From NCBI GenBank assembly GCA_964511385.1, contig CAZEFE010000007.1:124001-188000 (forward strand): a stretch of DNA of 64,000 bases, read 5' to 3'. Of the stretch, positions 1 through 8,056 are shown piece after piece. The stretch comes from CAILHX01 sp964511385 (GTDB lineage: Bacteria; Pseudomonadota; Gammaproteobacteria; Burkholderiales; Methylophilaceae). A program made the translations under genes and the position numbers. Positions within the stretch are counted from its first letter, which is position 1. Each line of letters begins with the position of its first letter. The notes beneath the pieces are model-generated. The model saw only the letters and a program-made list of their open reading frames with translations, ran no database searches and was not told where the DNA came from.

Positions 1-364
1 CCACCACGCCAAGAATCTGGTTGTCGGCCTTGCTGCCCGCCAGCATCGGGAGGACGGTAGTGAGTGCTTCGGTCTGCAGGAATAAGCGGCCGCTGCTGAA
101 GGAATTACCGTTCTTGGCCAGTGGGCAGCCTTGCTCCAGCGAGTGCAGGCTGGAGCCAATGATTTCCTCGATAAAGCGGCTGGCCTGACGGGCGTTGCGC
201 GCAACTTCCGTCATTCCTTTTTTACTGTTGTCCAGTTCCTCCAGCGTCACCATCGGCAAATAGATGTCGTGTTCCTCAAAGCGGAACAGGCTGGAAGGGT
301 CGTGCATCAAGACGTTGGTATCAAGAACGAAAAGCTTGGTGGCTACGCTGTTTTTTTTGGCCAT
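1..364 (-). CDS. PhoH-family protein with N-terminal PIN domain (partial, C-terminus beyond window)
   Basis: Only the first 121 residues lie in the window; the gene runs off the left edge. The reading begins at an ATG whose complement is at 362-364. The N-terminus shows a PIN-like start (KLFVLDTNVLMHDP at about residues 10-23, then an acidic LEELDNSKKG segment), typical of PIN-PhoH fusions such as YlaK, which join a PIN nuclease fold to a PhoH ATPase. The ATPase part is not visible, so the fusion is inferred from family architecture; a stand-alone PIN protein is less likely. It is the last visible gene of the tonB, histidine kinase, peroxiredoxin series read leftward, 27 bp after the peroxiredoxin stop. 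Confidence 0.75.
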   Translation of the reverse strand, partial: MAKKNSVATKLFVLDTNVLMHDPSSLFRFEEHDIYLPMVTLEELDNSKKGMTEVARNARQASRFIEEIIGSSLHSLEQGCPLAKNGNSFSSGRLFLQTEALTTVLPMLAGSKADNQILGVV

Positions 365-391
365 GAGGTGTATCCAGAATGAATCCAGGAA

Positions 392-847
392 TTAAAGTTG
401 TCGAATAGCATCAAGCACCGCCTGTGCATGCCCATCCACTTTGACGCCGCGCCATTCCCGGCGCAGGGTGCCATTGCCGTCGATCAGAAAGGTGCTGCGC
501 TCGATGCCTCTTACCTGTTTACCATACATGTTCTTCATCTTGATGACATTGAACAACTGGCATGCTTGTTCTTCAGTATCGCTGAGCAGGTGGAACGGGA
601 GGTTCAGCTTGGCCTTGAAGTTTTCGTGGGACTTCAGGCTGTCGCGGGAAATGCCGAAAACTTCGGCATTGGCGGCCTGGAACTGGGGGTATAAATCCCG
701 GAACTGCTGCCCTTCGGTGGTACAGCCGGGCGTGGCATCCTTGGGGTAAAAATACAACACCAGGAATTTTCCTCGGCATGCGGACAGCCGGAAAGTTTCC
801 CCGCCCGTTGCGGGTAATTCAAACTCTGGAACAGGTTGGTTCAGCAT
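392..847 (-). CDS. bcp: Peroxiredoxin, PrxQ/Bcp subfamily
   Basis: A 151-residue thiol peroxidase of the AhpC/TSA fold, expected to reduce hydrogen peroxide and organic hydroperoxides in the cytoplasm with thioredoxin as reductant. The peroxidatic site is visible as DATPGCTTEG with Cys42. The second cysteine that E. coli Bcp carries five residues later is absent (the residues are EGQQF). Cys96 in the EEQACQLF helix is the likely resolving cysteine, as in PrxQ enzymes that use a distal helix cysteine. Cys24 is a further cysteine. Length fits the family. It lies 47 bp downstream of the histidine kinase on the same strand and is probably cotranscribed with it. Confidence 0.93.
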   Translation of the reverse strand: MLNQPVPEFELPATGGETFRLSACRGKFLVLYFYPKDATPGCTTEGQQFRDLYPQFQAANAEVFGISRDSLKSHENFKAKLNLPFHLLSDTEEQACQLFNVIKMKNMYGKQVRGIERSTFLIDGNGTLRREWRGVKVDGHAQAVLDAIRQL

Positions 848-894
848 TTAGGTACCGGAAGGATATTAACGCTTCCATTGTTGAGAAAAATAAG

Positions 895-2361
895 TCACAA
901 GGCAAGTCTCGCAGTGGCTGGATGTGCGGCGACCTGCACCCTTGCCACTGTGCCACCGCCGGCGCGTGGAGTAAAGCTTAATCGGCCGCCATGCGCCTCG
1001 CAAATTTTGAAAGCGAATGGAATGCCCAGCCCGGTGCCGAACCGTTTGGTTGAGGGGCCGGGCGACAGCGAGTTGAACTCGGGAGTAAATGGCATGCCTG
1101 GGCCGCTATCCCGGATTTCAAGCGTTACGTTGTCGGCCTGCTGGTCTCCGTAGATGGCGATGCTGCTGCCGGCAGGCGATGCGTCCATGGCATTCAGCAA
1201 CAGGTTGTAAATGGCTTGTTCCATCAATGGAATGTCTACCTGCAAATTGACATGTTCGCAGCCGGACACCGTGACGGACAATTGTTTTTCCTTGAGCTTG
1301 ACCGCAAGCGGCGCGATTGCACCGTTGACCAAGGTTTGCAGGGTGGTCGATTCGCACTGCGGTTTCAGCGGGTGCAAATAGGCCAACAACGCACCGGTCC
1401 AGCGTTCCAGCCGGTCCACGGTGTGGATGATATCGGTGAGTGATTCGCGCGTGTCCGCATCCAGCGCCGGATCATCGGCAACTTGAGCGGTTGCCCGTAT
1501 GCTGGCAAGAGGGTTGCGGATATTGTGGGCCAGGACGGGAACCAGAGCCCCTTGTGCAGCCTGTTTTTCGCTGCGCAACAATGCGTCCTGGCTGCGCATC
1601 AGTTCATCCGCCATCTGATTAATTGCGGATGCCAGGCGGGCCAGCTCGGCGGCACCGGTCTCTGGCACGCGCTGCTGGAGCTTGCCTTGGCTGATTTCCT
1701 GGGTTGCCCGCAGGACGGCGGCGATAGGGCGGGCGATGGCGCGTTGCAAAAAGGTGCGCGAAAACAGCAGCAGGAAAATACCCAGCACGGCAGGAATGGT
1801 CAGCAATATTCCCGCATTTTTATCAGCTTGTTTGAGCTTGGCGAGCACGCGCTGTTGCTTGTCGGCAAGCAGGCTCTCGGCGGCCGAGGTGACGGATTCG
1901 TAATGGCGGAAGATCTTGAGTTCAAGGTCAGTGTTGAATTTTTTCTCTAGCGTGGTGTTGTCCGGGAACGCGCCGCTTTCGAGAATGCCCCGGGTTTCGG
2001 CGACAAATTGCTGGTAAGCCTGTTGCATGCTGGAAATCACTGCCAGTTCATCGCTGCCCTGGGCAATGGTGTTCAGGCGGTCAAAATGCGCGGCGATACG
2101 CGAGGTATATGCGTCATATTCATCTTGTGCCTGCGGATCGGCCAGGAACTGGGCATCGAACAATTCTTTCATCTGGCGATACAGGTCGCCGCGCGTCTGC
2201 TGGATTTCCTCGGCAAGCTGGCTGATGCGCACCGACTCCAGGGAGGCTGCGCGCCAGAGATGGATGCCATACCCGCCAACACTGCCTGCCAGGACGATCA
2301 GGCACAGGAAAATCAGTTCGTGGACCAGCAGCAGGTTTTTAAGCGGCGGCGATGCTGACAT
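895..2361 (-). CDS. Membrane sensor histidine kinase (orphan)
   Basis: A 488-residue sensor kinase. A membrane segment at about residues 10-32 is followed by a helical periplasmic or coiled region, a second membrane segment near residues 185-205, a HAMP-like linker (ARPIAAVLRATQEISQGKL), an H-box with the phospho-acceptor in LAHNIRNPLASI, and an HATPase_c domain with NLLLNAMDAS (N box), DSGPGMPF (G1) and GTGLGIPF (G2). The fold resembles NtrB/NtrY-type kinases. The stop of tonB lies 2 bp upstream, so the two are cotranscribed. No response-regulator gene is adjacent, which makes it an orphan within this window. The signal sensed is unknown. Confidence 0.88.
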   Translation of the reverse strand: MSASPPLKNLLLVHELIFLCLIVLAGSVGGYGIHLWRAASLESVRISQLAEEIQQTRGDLYRQMKELFDAQFLADPQAQDEYDAYTSRIAAHFDRLNTIAQGSDELAVISSMQQAYQQFVAETRGILESGAFPDNTTLEKKFNTDLELKIFRHYESVTSAAESLLADKQQRVLAKLKQADKNAGILLTIPAVLGIFLLLFSRTFLQRAIARPIAAVLRATQEISQGKLQQRVPETGAAELARLASAINQMADELMRSQDALLRSEKQAAQGALVPVLAHNIRNPLASIRATAQVADDPALDADTRESLTDIIHTVDRLERWTGALLAYLHPLKPQCESTTLQTLVNGAIAPLAVKLKEKQLSVTVSGCEHVNLQVDIPLMEQAIYNLLLNAMDASPAGSSIAIYGDQQADNVTLEIRDSGPGMPFTPEFNSLSPGPSTKRFGTGLGIPFAFKICEAHGGRLSFTPRAGGGTVARVQVAAHPATARLAL

Positions 2362-2363
2362 CG

Positions 2364-3122
2364 CTAGTCCAGACGGAAGACGACCGGGACCACGATGGAA
2401 AAAGGTTTTCCGCGCAGAGCCGGCGGTGGCGGGGGCAAAGGCAGCGAATTCCGCACCGTTTCCAGTGCCTGGTTGTCCAGCAGTTCCCTGCCGCTGCTTT
2501 GCTCGATGGCAGGGCTGGAGGAGTTGCCTTCGGCGTCTACCTGTAGCCTGACTTGCACTGTGCCTTGCCAGCCCCGCATACGCGCCACTTGCGGGTATTT
2601 TTTATGTTTGGCGAATTCCCCCGCCAGCAGCCGGCCGTAGCTGTTTTTAATCGCGCTGATATCCTCGGTGCCGGTTTCCTGCGGCGGGGGCGGGGCGGGT
2701 GGCGCGGGTGCGGTGAAAGTCGGGGGCGGTTCGGCGGCCTTTTGCGGGACGGCAACCATCGGCGGCTGTTCCGCGACCGGCGGCGGTGCCTGCACGGGGG
2801 TAGGTGCTGCTGGCTGCGCGACCGGTTGCGGCTGAGGGGGCGCCACAGGTTTAGGGGGGGCGACCTGTTGCGGTTTGCTGGGCGGGATCACCTTGGGTTT
2901 TACCGGCTCGGGCTTGGGTGGTTCTGGTTCTTTTATCGGCTGCGGGGGCGGGGGCGGCGGCTTTGGTGCCAGCAGTTCAACGGTAAGCGGCGTGTCGGGT
3001 GCCGGCGCATGAGCGAAATAATCAGGCAGAAAAACAACGGCGGTGCCATGCAACGCAATGGAGCATAGCAGGGCAATCAGAAGCAGTTGGTTCTGGTGTG
3101 AGTTGTCAGCAATATGCGCCAT
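2364..3122 (-). CDS. tonB: Energy transducer TonB
   Basis: A 252-residue TonB protein that couples the ExbB/ExbD proton channel to outer-membrane receptors. It has an N-terminal membrane anchor (about residues 14-32), a long Pro/Lys/Glu-rich periplasmic spacer (about residues 45-155) and a C-terminal TonB domain with the YPQVARMRGWQGTVQVRLQVDAEG-type strand-helix pattern, written here only in outline. exbB and exbD are not in the window. The kinase gene follows after 2 bp. The nearest likely client is the TonB-dependent receptor at 9282-11396, though TonB proteins commonly serve several receptors. A good extended -10 element lies upstream. Confidence 0.93.
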   Translation of the reverse strand: MAHIADNSHQNQLLLIALLCSIALHGTAVVFLPDYFAHAPAPDTPLTVELLAPKPPPPPPQPIKEPEPPKPEPVKPKVIPPSKPQQVAPPKPVAPPQPQPVAQPAAPTPVQAPPPVAEQPPMVAVPQKAAEPPPTFTAPAPPAPPPPQETGTEDISAIKNSYGRLLAGEFAKHKKYPQVARMRGWQGTVQVRLQVDAEGNSSSPAIEQSSGRELLDNQALETVRNSLPLPPPPPALRGKPFSIVVPVVFRLD

Positions 3123-3155
3123 GTGCGCGGTTTGATGGTTAAATTAAGTCGTCGG

Positions 3156-3164
3156 ATTATAGCA
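3156..3164 (-). promoter_or_regulatory. Extended -10 promoter for tonB operon
   Basis: Read on the minus strand, TGCTATAAT gives a perfect -10 hexamer with an extended TGn element, about 35 bp upstream of the tonB start. No convincing -35 hexamer is present, as is usual for extended -10 promoters. It would drive tonB, the kinase, the peroxiredoxin and the PIN/PhoH gene. Confidence 0.5.
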
Positions 3165-3189
3165 GCTTAAATACTTGGGTTCCGTCCGG

Positions 3190-3208
3190 AAAAAACGCTG
3201 GCCAGCGC
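3190..3208 (-). terminator. Weak terminator after quinoprotein-relay hydrolase
   Basis: Immediately past the hydrolase stop codon the minus strand carries GCGCTGGCCAGC followed by six T residues. The stem is short (about 4-5 bp around a GGCC loop), so termination may be partial. Confidence 0.4.
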
Positions 3209-4111
3209 CTATTCCCATTCTAGTTGCGGGTATAACAGGTTGACATTGCGTCGATTAACCAAAGAGAACAGCGCCCACTGGTTCTTTTCGCTGTCGGCGG
3301 CATGGTCCATGGCGCTTTCCATGCTTTCGCCCCTTTTGATGGCCGCCCTGATGTCACCCAGCAGCACTTCGAAGTAATGTTGCTGGCGAGCCAGCGCCTG
3401 GCGCCATTGGTCGGTGGCTGTGCCATGTCCTGGAATGGCCAGTTTTGCCGGGATGGCGCTGATTTGCGGGATGATGCCGAGCCAGTTGCGGGTGTCGCCA
3501 TCCATGGCCGGAGTGCGTTCGATAAATAACAAGTCGCCAGTCCACAGGGTTGCCGTGGTGGCATCAAAAATCGTCAAATCGGTATTGGTATGCGCAACAG
3601 GCCAAGCTTTCAGACTGATGGTCCGGCCACCCAGATCAATATCCAGCATGTCGCTGACAGCTTGCGTCGGCTTGACGATGACGCTGCCCCGGAATGCTTC
3701 GCCGAGCACTGCCTGGTTGTTGCGCAGGTAACTTTCCTTGCGCAGTTCCATCGCGTCCCCTAGTTTGGCATGGCCGATGAATACGGGATGATCCTGCTGG
3801 AATGCCGCGTTGCCAAAGATATGGTCGGGATGGACGTGGGTGTTGATAACGTGGCTGATCGGCAGGTCAGTCACCTGGCGGACTGCTTCGCGCAGTTGCT
3901 GGCCTATCGCCAAGGTTCCGCCGCTATCAATAACGGCGACCGAGGATTTGCCGATAATGAAGCCGATGTTGCAGATGTCCCCATGGTAACCCTCGTTCAG
4001 GTCTTCATGTATGCCCTGGTGTACATAAATGCCGGGTGCCACTTCCGTGACCGGCAGGGCGGCGGCTTGCAAGCCGCATGAAAACAATAACAAGGCTAGA
4101 AAACGGATCAT
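3209..4111 (-). CDS. Quinoprotein relay system zinc metallohydrolase (SoxH-like, MBL fold)
   Basis: A 300-residue exported metallo-beta-lactamase-fold protein. The start at 4111 is chosen because it gives a signal peptide (MIRFLALLLFSCGLQAAA) and has AAGGA six bases upstream; a longer in-frame start at 4168 would bury that signal. The zinc site is visible as THVHPDH (His92, His94, Asp96, His97), with later ligands in PVAHTNTD and AIPGHGT. Proteins of this kind accompany PQQ-dependent alcohol dehydrogenases and SoxYZ-like carriers in methylotrophs, and the carrier gene lies less than 1 kb away here. The reaction is not established. A generic periplasmic MBL hydrolase is the alternative. Confidence 0.75.
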   Translation of the reverse strand: MIRFLALLLFSCGLQAAALPVTEVAPGIYVHQGIHEDLNEGYHGDICNIGFIIGKSSVAVIDSGGTLAIGQQLREAVRQVTDLPISHVINTHVHPDHIFGNAAFQQDHPVFIGHAKLGDAMELRKESYLRNNQAVLGEAFRGSVIVKPTQAVSDMLDIDLGGRTISLKAWPVAHTNTDLTIFDATTATLWTGDLLFIERTPAMDGDTRNWLGIIPQISAIPAKLAIPGHGTATDQWRQALARQQHYFEVLLGDIRAAIKRGESMESAMDHAADSEKNQWALFSLVNRRNVNLLYPQLEWE

Positions 4112-4129
4112 GTTGAATCCTTGCAGGAA

Positions 4130-4230
4130 TGTCGGAATAAGCCACTGTGCTGAACTTGAGGGTATCATGGCGCCTGATATTTGACCAATGGATCGAGCGC
4201 AAGTTTTCTGAACTTGTGACTATTCCGACA
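4130..4230. promoter_or_regulatory. Divergent control region with inverted and direct repeats
   Basis: The 163-bp region between the hydrolase (minus) and cytochrome b561 (plus) holds a perfect 10-bp inverted repeat, TGTCGGAATA at 4130-4139 and TATTCCGACA at 4221-4230, and a direct repeat CTGAACTTG at 4150-4158 and 4208-4216. Placement between divergent, functionally related genes suggests paired operators for one regulator, but none is identified. Confidence 0.4.
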
Positions 4231-4274
4231 GTCATTCCGCTTGTTATCAATGACATCATGGGAGTTCAATATAA

Positions 4275-4871
4275 ATGAGCACAACAGAGCGCTATAACAA
4301 GGTTGCCATTATCCTGCACTGGTTGATCGGTTTAGCCATACTTCTGCTGTTTGCCCTGGGTTTCTGGATGAGTGAGTTGCCCAAGGATTTGCCAAAGTCG
4401 GCAACGATCAACTTGTTCGATTTAGGCTTGTATACCGTGGCGCTGCCGGAACCGCTGAGTCCGCGCGCGTTTTATTTCAACCTGCATAAATCCATAGGCG
4501 TGACGTTGTTTGCATTGATCGGCTTCCGGGTATTCTGGCGGCTTACGCATGCTGCGCCAGCGTTCCCCGCCACGATGCAGAAATGGGAAAAACAACTCGC
4601 CGAGGGGGTGCACAAATTGCTGTATCTACTGATGATAGCCATGCCGGTCAGTGGCGTGTTGACAGCGGTTTATAGCAAGTACGGCATCCTGTGGTTTGGC
4701 ATCCCGCTGGTTGGCGGGCTTGACAATGCCGGCTTGCGCGACGTGTTCAAGGAGGCCCATGAAGTGATCGGGGTGGCACTGCTGGTGCTGATAGGCTTGC
4801 ATGTGGCGGCTGCGCTCAAGCATAAGCTGGTGGACAAGGACGATGTAATGAAGCGGATGTCCCTGCGCTAA
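4275..4871 (+). CDS. Cytochrome b561
   Basis: A 198-residue integral membrane di-haem cytochrome of the bacterial b561 family (YodB/CybB type), expected to pass electrons between the quinone pool and periplasmic partners. Four membrane segments are visible (about residues 12-32, 72-92, 113-133 and 160-180). Candidate haem-ligand histidines sit in the first helix (ILHWLIG), in HKSIG, in GVHKLLY and in IGLHVAAALKH. It is divergent from the zinc hydrolase and convergent with the SoxYZ-like carrier, so it may supply electron transfer for the same quinoprotein relay; that link is inferred from position only. Confidence 0.9.
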   Translation: MSTTERYNKVAIILHWLIGLAILLLFALGFWMSELPKDLPKSATINLFDLGLYTVALPEPLSPRAFYFNLHKSIGVTLFALIGFRVFWRLTHAAPAFPATMQKWEKQLAEGVHKLLYLLMIAMPVSGVLTAVYSKYGILWFGIPLVGGLDNAGLRDVFKEAHEVIGVALLVLIGLHVAAALKHKLVDKDDVMKRMSLR

Positions 4872-4883
4872 GGACAGCTAAAA

Positions 4884-4915
4884 ACAAAAAAGGGCGCCCA
4901 GGCGCCCTTTTTTGT
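4884..4915. terminator. Bidirectional rho-independent terminator
   Basis: A perfect 15-bp inverted repeat with a two-base centre (GGGCGCC-CA-GGCGCCC core) is flanked by an A run and a T run. It ends both the cytochrome b561 gene (plus) and the SoxYZ-like carrier gene (minus). Confidence 0.92.
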
Positions 4916-4923
4916 TGCGGAGA

Positions 4924-5727
4924 CTAAATATTGACGTCAACCGAGTGCGTAAAACTCTTGCCTTCGTTGTCTTCTGCCGTCACTTTCAATACGCCTGAAG
5001 TATCGGGCGTGTAGAAAAAACGGAGATACGGGTCTTCGGCAACGCCCACGCCAAAATCAATGTTCAAGACCGGCTTGTCGTTGTAGCTGAAAGCGACTTT
5101 ATTGATGAAAAACGCCGGTTTGTAGCCGCCGGAGGCCAGGTCGCGCTGCAGCCCGGTAAACATCGGGTGCTTGATCAGGAAGGTTGCTGGATTGGCTTCG
5201 CCTTGTTTTACCGGTGACTCGATGCTCAGCTTGATTTTGCCTGCGGCCGCACGAATTGCCTTGTCATCCCCATCTACGGCGCCACCGCAACCGCCAGCGG
5301 CACGGATCGGCAGTTCGGTCATGTACAGCTTGCCGTCAGCGGTTTCGCCAACAGCATGCAGGAAGGAGTCCTGCTCCATGCGGACGCGGGTGGCGATCTG
5401 CGCCTTGCCGCTTAATGGCGTGAAATGGTAGACCGCTGTAAGCGGGATCGGATTGGCATCTACAAACAGGTAAACTTTTTTGATGGTATCCGGCGCGTTC
5501 GGCGCCTGCTCTATGGTCAGGGTGATGGGCACCTGCGCGCCGCTTTCCGCGCGCTTCGGGCCTTCCAGCTTCATGAAGTCGGCGCGGTCTATCGGCTTCT
5601 GGCCAAAGAAACTTTGTTTGAGTACTGGCCATACCTCGGTGCTGGCTTCCGCCAGTGCCTGCTGTCCATGTAGCAGCAAAGGCAGGCAGAAAGCGGTGAT
5701 GAGAGCGCGAAAAAGTCGGGTGTCCAT
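4924..5727 (-). CDS. Quinoprotein dehydrogenase-associated SoxYZ-like carrier (SoxY-SoxZ fusion)
   Basis: A 267-residue exported protein with a signal peptide (about residues 1-26, cleavage near ALA-EAS). The N-terminal half resembles SoxY and ends in GGCGG at residues 145-149, so Cys147 corresponds to the swinging-arm carrier cysteine of SoxY. The C-terminal half (about residues 165-267) resembles SoxZ. This fused form is known from gene neighbourhoods of PQQ-dependent dehydrogenases in methylotrophs and is distinct from the SoxYZ of thiosulfate oxidation. No soxXAB or soxCD genes are in the window, which supports the quinoprotein-associated assignment. The substrate carried is unknown. Confidence 0.82.
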   Translation of the reverse strand: MDTRLFRALITAFCLPLLLHGQQALAEASTEVWPVLKQSFFGQKPIDRADFMKLEGPKRAESGAQVPITLTIEQAPNAPDTIKKVYLFVDANPIPLTAVYHFTPLSGKAQIATRVRMEQDSFLHAVGETADGKLYMTELPIRAAGGCGGAVDGDDKAIRAAAGKIKLSIESPVKQGEANPATFLIKHPMFTGLQRDLASGGYKPAFFINKVAFSYNDKPVLNIDFGVGVAEDPYLRFFYTPDTSGVLKVTAEDNEGKSFTHSVDVNI

Positions 5728-5929
5728 AACAATTCTCCTGTGCGTTTTTGTCGTTCCGCTTTATTGAGCGGCAGTCATAACTATCCGGCCAGCAGTACTA
5801 TGCCGTCAGTAACTTTGGTCACAAACTGGCCAAAAAGTTCGGAAGTTGGCAAGCGTTCGGTTGAATTGATGCAAGCGCCAAGGCTAACGGAATAAAGGCG
5901 CATGAACCCCATGCCCCTTTATTTCGCGG

Positions 5930-8011
5930 TTAGTTGCTGCCGACAGTATGTACGATGCGTACTGTGCGCCCGTCCGGGATTTCGTTATGCGCCAGCACGT
6001 TGAGATTGGGGATGGAGCGCCGCAGGAAGCGCGCCAGTACTGAGCGCAACTGGCTTGGAACCAGCAGCACGGACGGCACGCCCAATTGCTCCTGCTGCGA
6101 AGCGGATTCGCTGACGCCATGTAGCAGTTGCTCCGCCAGCCCAGGTTCCAATCCGGGGCCATCCACGCCCGGCGTCTGGGTGGCATGCATCAGCATGGTT
6201 TCCAGGCGCGGTTCAAGTGCGATCACCTGTATTTCTTCGTTGCCCGCGAACAACTGCTGGGTAATGGCGCGACCCAGTGCGGTACGCACGGCGGCGGTCA
6301 GCAGTTCGGTATCCTGGGTGCGCAATGCGTGGTCTGCCAGCACTTCAAGAATGGTACGCATGTCGCGGATATGCACGCCTTCGGCCAGCAGGTTTTGCAA
6401 TACCTTCTGCAGTGTGCTCAGCTGCAGGGTTTTGGGAATCAGGTCTTCCACCAGTTTTGGCGATTCCTTGCTGACCCTGTCGACCAGTTGCTGTGTTTCT
6501 TCGCGTCCCAGCAATTCCGACGCGTGGTTCTGGATCACGTTGGACAGGTGCGTGGCAATCACGGTGGAAGCGTCCACCACCGTATAGCCAAAAGCCTGCG
6601 CCTGGTCGCGCATTTCGCTTTCGATCCATACCGCAGGCAGGCCGAACGTGGGGTCCTGGGTTTTGACGCCTGTCAGTTCGCCGCTGACGCGGCCTGGATT
6701 GATCGCCAGATACTGATTGACAAAGCCTTCGCCCTGCCCGATTTCCACCCCTTTGAGTACGATGCGATAAACATTGGGACGGAGTTCGAGGTTGTCCCGA
6801 ATATGGACAGGAGGCACCAGAAAGCCCATGTCCAGCGCAAATTTCTTGCGGATGCCGCGAATCCGACGCAGCAATTCACCATCCTGGCCGCGATCCACCA
6901 GAGGAATAAGTCGATAACCAACCTCCAGGCCAATGACGTCAACGGACTGTACATCTTCCCAGCCCACTTCCGGGATTTCATCCGTCGGTGGCGGAGCGAC
7001 CACACGCTGCTGTTCCGCACCGGCAAGCGCCAGGCGGGCGCGGTGGTCCATCAGGTAGCCAATACCGGCAGTAATGGAGCCGAGCAGCAGAAAGGCAAAA
7101 TGTGGCATGCCAGGAATGAAGCCCATGGTGAGCAGCAGGCCGCCGGTGAGATACAGCACCTTGGAGTTGTGGAACATTTGTCCCAGCAGTTGCGTACCGA
7201 CGTTTTCGTTTTCGTCACCGCCCACGCGGGTGACGACAATACCGGCAGCCGTGGAGATGATCAGGGCGGGAATTTGCGCCACCAGGCCGTCGCCGATGGT
7301 CAGCAAGGTGTAGTTGTTGAGAGCCGTGTTGAAGTCCAGGCCGTGTTGCACCATCCCCACGATCAAACCGCCGATGATGTTGATGAGCACGATGAGAATG
7401 CCGGCAACGGCATCCCCCCGCACAAACTTGCTGGCACCGTCCATGGAGCCATAAAACTCGGCTTCCTGGGCAATTTCTGCCCGGCGTTTCCTGGCGTCTT
7501 CCTCACCGATCATGCCGGCATTGAGGTCGGCATCAATAGCCATCTGCTTGCCCGGCATGGCGTCCAGGGTGAAACGGGCGCTGACCTCGGCAATACGTCC
7601 GGCACCCTTGGTAATCACCACGAAATTGATGATCACCAGAATGACGAACACGATGATCCCGACGGTATAGTTGCCGCCAACGAGGAAGTGGCCAAATGCC
7701 TCGATCACCTTCCCTGCGGCATCGGGGCCGGTATGGCCTTCCAGCAGCACAATACGCGACGATGCGACATTGAGTGACAGGCGCATCAGTGTCGTCAGCA
7801 GCAGCACGGTAGGAAATGCCGCAAAATCAAGGGGTTTGACGGTGTAGATGCTGACCATGATAACGATCATGGCGAGGGCGATGTTGAAAGTGAACAGCAG
7901 GTCCAGCAGCAACGGGGGCAGCGGTAGCACCATCATGCCCAGAATCATGATGACGAGCAGTGGTAGTGCGAATTCACGCATGCCCAGCTTCTTAGCGCCT
8001 AATATCGCCAT
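5930..8011 (-). CDS. flhA: Flagellar export apparatus protein FlhA
   Basis: A 693-residue inner-membrane component of the flagellar type III export gate. The N-terminal half holds about eight membrane helices. The FHIPEP-family signature, RIAEVSARFTLDAMPGK followed by QMAIDADLNAG, is visible at about residues 138-165. The C-terminal cytoplasmic domain begins near residue 340 and binds export chaperones. Length matches the family. It follows flhB by 45 bp on the same strand. The usual downstream neighbours flhF, fleN and fliA are absent: the next gene leftward is the SoxYZ-like carrier. Confidence 0.97.
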   Translation of the reverse strand: MAILGAKKLGMREFALPLLVIMILGMMVLPLPPLLLDLLFTFNIALAMIVIMVSIYTVKPLDFAAFPTVLLLTTLMRLSLNVASSRIVLLEGHTGPDAAGKVIEAFGHFLVGGNYTVGIIVFVILVIINFVVITKGAGRIAEVSARFTLDAMPGKQMAIDADLNAGMIGEEDARKRRAEIAQEAEFYGSMDGASKFVRGDAVAGILIVLINIIGGLIVGMVQHGLDFNTALNNYTLLTIGDGLVAQIPALIISTAAGIVVTRVGGDENENVGTQLLGQMFHNSKVLYLTGGLLLTMGFIPGMPHFAFLLLGSITAGIGYLMDHRARLALAGAEQQRVVAPPPTDEIPEVGWEDVQSVDVIGLEVGYRLIPLVDRGQDGELLRRIRGIRKKFALDMGFLVPPVHIRDNLELRPNVYRIVLKGVEIGQGEGFVNQYLAINPGRVSGELTGVKTQDPTFGLPAVWIESEMRDQAQAFGYTVVDASTVIATHLSNVIQNHASELLGREETQQLVDRVSKESPKLVEDLIPKTLQLSTLQKVLQNLLAEGVHIRDMRTILEVLADHALRTQDTELLTAAVRTALGRAITQQLFAGNEEIQVIALEPRLETMLMHATQTPGVDGPGLEPGLAEQLLHGVSESASQQEQLGVPSVLLVPSQLRSVLARFLRRSIPNLNVLAHNEIPDGRTVRIVHTVGSN

Positions 8012-8056
8012 GCGGAGGCTCCCATTGTGTTATCCATGACTCATCAAGTATCAATG

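Noticed and set aside
5756..5771. Small hairpin CCGCT/AGCGG upstream of the SoxYZ-like carrier
   Set aside because: Only a 5-bp stem with no T run on either strand. It is not a convincing terminator or operator.
6128..7777. A 549-codon plus-strand frame opposite flhA
   Set aside because: Antisense to a gene with full FHIPEP signature; no ribosome-binding site or recognisable domain.
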